Assembly (NCBI GenBank): GCA_007124575.1
Contig: SLEW01000096.1
Coordinates: 1 to 6,764 of the forward strand
DNA length: 6,764 nucleotides
Reading direction: 5' to 3'
Origin: Bacteroidales bacterium
GTDB lineage: Bacteria > Bacteroidota > Bacteroidia > Bacteroidales > UBA7960
Positions 4,488 to 6,764 of this stretch are shown here, piece after piece. Every line of letters starts with the position of its first letter. The first letter of the stretch is position 1. The translations under genes and the position numbers were made by a program. Under the pieces are notes generated by a model. The model was not told the DNA's origin and made no database searches. It saw only the letters and a program-made list of their open reading frames with translations.

Positions 4488-5111
4488 TTAGTATCCGGAA
4501 TATTCCACATGCACGTCAATGATCCCTGAATAGGGGCCGGCATTGACGTCCCCCACGTTGATGTCGCCATAAATAAACAAATACGCCGTTGCTGTGGGTG
4601 GGGTGTAGCCTGCGTGTGGCGGCACGGGTGGTGGGCCGGGCGGGCCTCCGGGGCGGCGGCGAATCTGGAAGGTGGCCATGTGGCCGGGCACTTCTACGGC
4701 CTGCTGTTTGGCTGTGGGGATGTCGATATTTTCCTGCCCCCGGTTATAATAAGCCATGTTTACCGTCAGCGGAATACGGCGGTTTTCATCATTCAGGTGT
4801 TCTTCGTTGCCTTCCAGCAAAATGAAGTTATTGGTAGGTGGTGTCAAGGTAACCGTCACGTCCAGGTAGGCAACCCCTTCAATTTCAATCACCACTGCTT
4901 CTTCCTCTTGCAGGTCGATGCTGAACAAACCCTCACCGCTGAGCCGGTCGCCAAAATCCAGTTCGTCGGGGACCAGCGGCGTGAGCGTGATGCCCTCCTC
5001 CGCATACAATCCGAAATCCACCTGCTGTGCCTGCACCCCGCCGGGGCGCATCATCAGCAGCACCAAAACAATAATGGCGTGGATTGTATAATATATTGAT
5101 GATTGTTTCAT
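4488..5111 (-). CDS. Exported pilin-like subunit with proline-rich insert (second of the cluster)
   Basis: Encodes 207 aa. I start at ATG 5111 and not at the in-frame ATG 5144, because this puts the signal peptide (MKQSSIYYTIHAIIVLVLLM to GGVQA, cut before Gln-Gln) first. The mature protein begins QQVDFGLYAEEGITLTPLVP, then DELDFGDRLSGEG, recalling the DFG motif of DUF4402 proteins. The central VTLTPPTNNF and ENRRIPLTVNMAYY segments are shared with the next gene downstream. A striking Arg/Gly/Pro run follows at about 162-182 (RRRPGGPPGPPPVPPHAGY), just before the last strands. The end is AYLFIYGDINVGDVNAGPYS, then GIIDVHVEYSGY. The Gly-to-Tyr spacing of the pilin motif is kept, but two or three residues are added after the Tyr (Gly192, Tyr204). 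No cysteine is present. It is probably a client of the chaperone at 820-1653. The insert could be an exposed flexible loop. Function otherwise unknown. Confidence 0.78.
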   Translation of the reverse strand: MKQSSIYYTIHAIIVLVLLMMRPGGVQAQQVDFGLYAEEGITLTPLVPDELDFGDRLSGEGLFSIDLQEEEAVVIEIEGVAYLDVTVTLTPPTNNFILLEGNEEHLNDENRRIPLTVNMAYYNRGQENIDIPTAKQQAVEVPGHMATFQIRRRPGGPPGPPPVPPHAGYTPPTATAYLFIYGDINVGDVNAGPYSGIIDVHVEYSGY

Positions 5112-5180
5112 TCCTTTATGGCCTTGTTTATTTATTCGGATCACACGCGGTTGTTGTTTGCCCGGGCAGCCTCACCTTTT

Positions 5181-5200
5181 GGACAGGTCAAGTCCTGTCC
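5181..5200 (-). repeat. REP-like hairpin between first and second subunit genes
   Basis: GGACAGG-TCAAGT-CCTGTCC is a perfect 7-bp stem with a 6-base loop, 17 bp after the stop of the 5218-5736 gene. On the minus strand it reads GAAGTTTGTAG and then the hairpin, as at 4454-4473. The GTAG before the stem recalls the tetranucleotide that precedes REP hairpins in studied RAYT systems. Confidence 0.8.
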
Positions 5201-5217
5201 TACAAACTTCAAACCTC

Positions 5218-5736
5218 CTACATGTATTCAATTTCGATGGTAAACTCCCCGTCATAATTTCCGGGCAATGCTTCTGAGAGGTCAATGCGGCCGCCGATCC
5301 AGAAATAAAAGATGCCGTCTTCGTTGAAGCGCACATCGCGCTCCAGCAGGTCAAGCAACTCCGACTCCCGCTGGTTGTCACCGGGATAGCCGCTCACCTC
5401 ATATTTAAAGAATATTATGCCGGGGCCCTCGCGCCGGGTAACCTCCATTTCAGTCAGGTAGCTGACACGGATCTCGGCATTAGGCTGACCCGATGCGCGC
5501 ATGATGCCTGCCTCGGGGTCAAAAACGGGATTGATGTATATATCATCTTCATCCTGCAACATGCTGGCTTGCAGAATGCCTATGTCGCTGATGGTCTCCA
5601 GTTCGATGCCGTTGCCGACCACCGTGGCTGATGCCGTGATGTTTACGCTTGTGCCGGTATCGTTCTGATTTTGGGCAATGGTAACCAAAGGCAGGAGCAG
5701 GAGTGCGAATGCTATGTATGATATGATCGGTTTCAT
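5218..5736 (-). CDS. Exported DUF4402-like pilin subunit (first of the cluster)
   Basis: Encodes 172 aa from ATG 5736; the upstream in-frame ATG at 5805 would bury the signal peptide, so I reject it. The signal peptide is MKPIISYIAFALLLLPLVTIA, cut before Gln. The mature part starts QNQNDTGTSVNITASATVVG, then IELETISDIGILQ, then YINPVFDPEAGIMRASGQPN followed by AEIRVSYL. This is a DUF4402-like order: Ala-Ser-Ala-Thr strand, I/L-rich strand, NP..D...G..R.SG.P block. The last 15 residues are PGNYDGEFTIEIEYM, with Gly at -14 (Gly159) and Tyr at -2 (Tyr171), the pilin signature for chaperone-usher export. No cysteine is present. It is the most upstream of the three subunit genes and follows the kinase gene on the same strand after 273 bp, so it probably has its own promoter. 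I infer a structural subunit of a surface fibre. Confidence 0.8.
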   Translation of the reverse strand: MKPIISYIAFALLLLPLVTIAQNQNDTGTSVNITASATVVGNGIELETISDIGILQASMLQDEDDIYINPVFDPEAGIMRASGQPNAEIRVSYLTEMEVTRREGPGIIFFKYEVSGYPGDNQRESELLDLLERDVRFNEDGIFYFWIGGRIDLSEALPGNYDGEFTIEIEYM

Positions 5737-5805
5737 TGTATCCTGAATTGTTCTACTAGTGTTGTAGTCTGTGTTTTCCGGTTTTTTCTCACCGGCAAGA
5801 TGCAA

Positions 5806-5848
5806 AGCCCGCGAAGGTTTTCTTTGCGATCTCTGCGCCTTTGCGGCT
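5806..5848. repeat. Inverted repeat of the TTTGCGG family in the leader of the first subunit gene
   Basis: AGCCCGCGAAGG (5806-5817) pairs imperfectly with CCTTTGCGGCT (5838-5848). The words TTTGCGATCTCTGCG and CTTTGCGG resemble the arms of the repeat at 530-670, so both are probably members of one dispersed family. A smaller stem, CCGGT / ACCGG, lies at 5779-5795. The pair sits 70-110 bp before ATG 5736. Confidence 0.5.
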
Positions 5849-5907
5849 AAACTTTTTTGGTTTTTTGATTAGAGGACCGCATCCGGCCCAAAGCCACTAA
5901 GCATATT

Positions 5908-5925
5908 GAACAATAATTGTGCCTT
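5908..5925 (-). promoter_or_regulatory. Weak sigma-54-like site upstream of the subunit cluster
   Basis: The minus strand reads AAGGCACAATTATTGTTC. GGCAC and TTG are spaced exactly as in the sigma-54 consensus, but the -12 GC is GT and two flanking positions differ. It would start transcription near 5899, giving a leader of about 160 nt. It is noted because a strong site of the same class precedes the DUF4402 gene at the left edge. Confidence 0.22.
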
Positions 5926-6009
5926 AAGGTTCAACTTCCTGTATAATAGCTTAAATTGATACATATAAATATATAGTACGATTCTGAATAATATTCGTTA
6001 TTGATGAAT

Positions 6010-6764
6010 TTATTGGTCTTTTTCTGCTACGCTTTCCAGCTTTTTGATGATGTCCGGAAAGGCACCGAGACTGGCTTTCAGCACTTCCAGGTCAAGACTG
6101 TCGGCCTGTTTCAACAGCAGGTCACAGTATTCCGACAAGATCCTGCAACTGTGTTTCTCCGCAAGTTTCTTGAGCTCCCTGGCAAACTCTTCGATTTTGA
6201 AGAGTACCCATTGGTTTTTAACGCCGTCCCACTGCGGCAGGTGTTCTGCTTTGAGCTCTTTCAGCAGGTCTGGCAAGCGGGCTCTTTCGGCCTTCGAAAG
6301 GCTTATTTCTTTGCGCGACAGCAGTTCATCTGCTGTTAATGCTTTGGGTTCGCTTCCCACTGACTGATCTTTTTTGTCATGCTCCAGGTATTTGCTTAAC
6401 ATCTCAAAAAGGTGCTGTTTTTTGACCGGCTTATAGATCTGATCCGAAAACAGGTGATCCACATCCTCTTTTTCGAGTTCCAGGTAGGCGGTAAATGCAA
6501 TGATGGGGATGTTTTTCAGGCGCGGGTCTTCCTTGATTTTTTGTGCCACCTGGTACCCGTCCATGCCTGGCATCAGGACGTCGAGGATGATGAGGTCAGG
6601 GGTGTATTCCTTCAGGATGTCCAGGGCTTCTTCACCCTGGCCTGCTTCCCTGACCTCCAATCCGCACTTCGACAACAAAACCTTAAGCAGCTGCCGGTTT
6701 GACTCGCTGTCGTCGACAATCAGCAGCCGGGCTCCTTTGAAGTGATAGGATGCTTTCTTTTCCG
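6010..6764 (-). CDS. C-terminal part of a hybrid sensor histidine kinase: receiver domain plus Hpt-like tail
   Basis: The frame is open from the right edge (first full codon at 6762) to TAA 6010-6012, giving 250 visible residues; the N-terminus is missing. The visible part starts EKKASYHFKGARLLIVDDSE, the usual linker into a receiver domain after a kinase ATPase domain, so a hybrid kinase is more likely than a stand-alone regulator. The receiver residues are complete: Asp17-Asp18, phospho-acceptor Asp61 in LIILDVLMPGMDG, Thr91 in IIAFTA and Lys111 in YKPVKK. After a linker, residues about 148-250 are helical. They align by eye with an Hpt bundle, but the AHxLKG motif reads ARELKK, so the phosphorylatable His is replaced by Arg196. 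The protein signals at the inner membrane or in the cytoplasm. It may regulate the fibre genes downstream on the same strand, but this rests on position only. Confidence 0.82.
   Translation of the reverse strand, partial: EKKASYHFKGARLLIVDDSESNRQLLKVLLSKCGLEVREAGQGEEALDILKEYTPDLIILDVLMPGMDGYQVAQKIKEDPRLKNIPIIAFTAYLELEKEDVDHLFSDQIYKPVKKQHLFEMLSKYLEHDKKDQSVGSEPKALTADELLSRKEISLSKAERARLPDLLKELKAEHLPQWDGVKNQWVLFKIEEFARELKKLAEKHSCRILSEYCDLLLKQADSLDLEVLKASLGAFPDIIKKLESVAEKDQ

Noticed and set aside
4614..5099. Plus-strand open frame of 161 codons opposite the second subunit gene
   Set aside because: It is antisense to a gene with signal peptide and paralogue; its translation shows no recognisable pattern.

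Overview
The window looks like a chromosomal piece of a Bacteroidota bacterium. The supporting signs are A/T-rich leaders without Shine-Dalgarno sequences, a TTG-N20-TAnnTTTG promoter before the toxin gene, DUF4402-type exported proteins, a PapD-like chaperone, and five signal peptides that all appear to be cut just before Gln (the 'Bacteroidetes Q-rule'). The genus cannot be told from the sequence.

Layout, left to right. (1) 1-251, minus: the N-terminal part of a secreted DUF4402 protein that runs off the left edge. Its upstream region (252-819) holds a near-perfect sigma-54 promoter, a 16-bp dyad further upstream and an imperfect inverted repeat. (2) 820-1653, minus: a PapD/FimC-like periplasmic chaperone. 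(3) 1717-3760: an accessory island in the opposite orientation. It carries a REP-associated tyrosine transposase (RAYT) with REP-type hairpins around it, a 49-bp tandem array between two inverted hairpin pairs, and a HigB toxin gene with its own promoter and operator. The adjacent higA antitoxin gene is broken by an internal deletion. (4) 3761-5736, minus: three small exported beta-rich proteins. Their C-termini carry the classical chaperone-usher pilin signature, a Gly 14 residues from the end and a penultimate Tyr; in the middle gene this is shifted by two residues. The gaps between them contain REP-like hairpins. (5) 6010-6764, minus: the C-terminal end of a probable hybrid sensor histidine kinase, with an intact receiver domain and a degenerate Hpt-like tail; it runs off the right edge.

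The most coherent reading is a chaperone-assisted surface-fibre locus: three or four subunits plus a dedicated chaperone, with a signalling protein upstream. It is not the FimA/Mfa lipoprotein (type V) pilus of Bacteroidales, because no lipobox Cys is present. No usher lies in the window, so the export route is unknown. The RAYT/TA island appears to have been inserted between the subunit genes and the chaperone gene, although this is inferred from orientation only.
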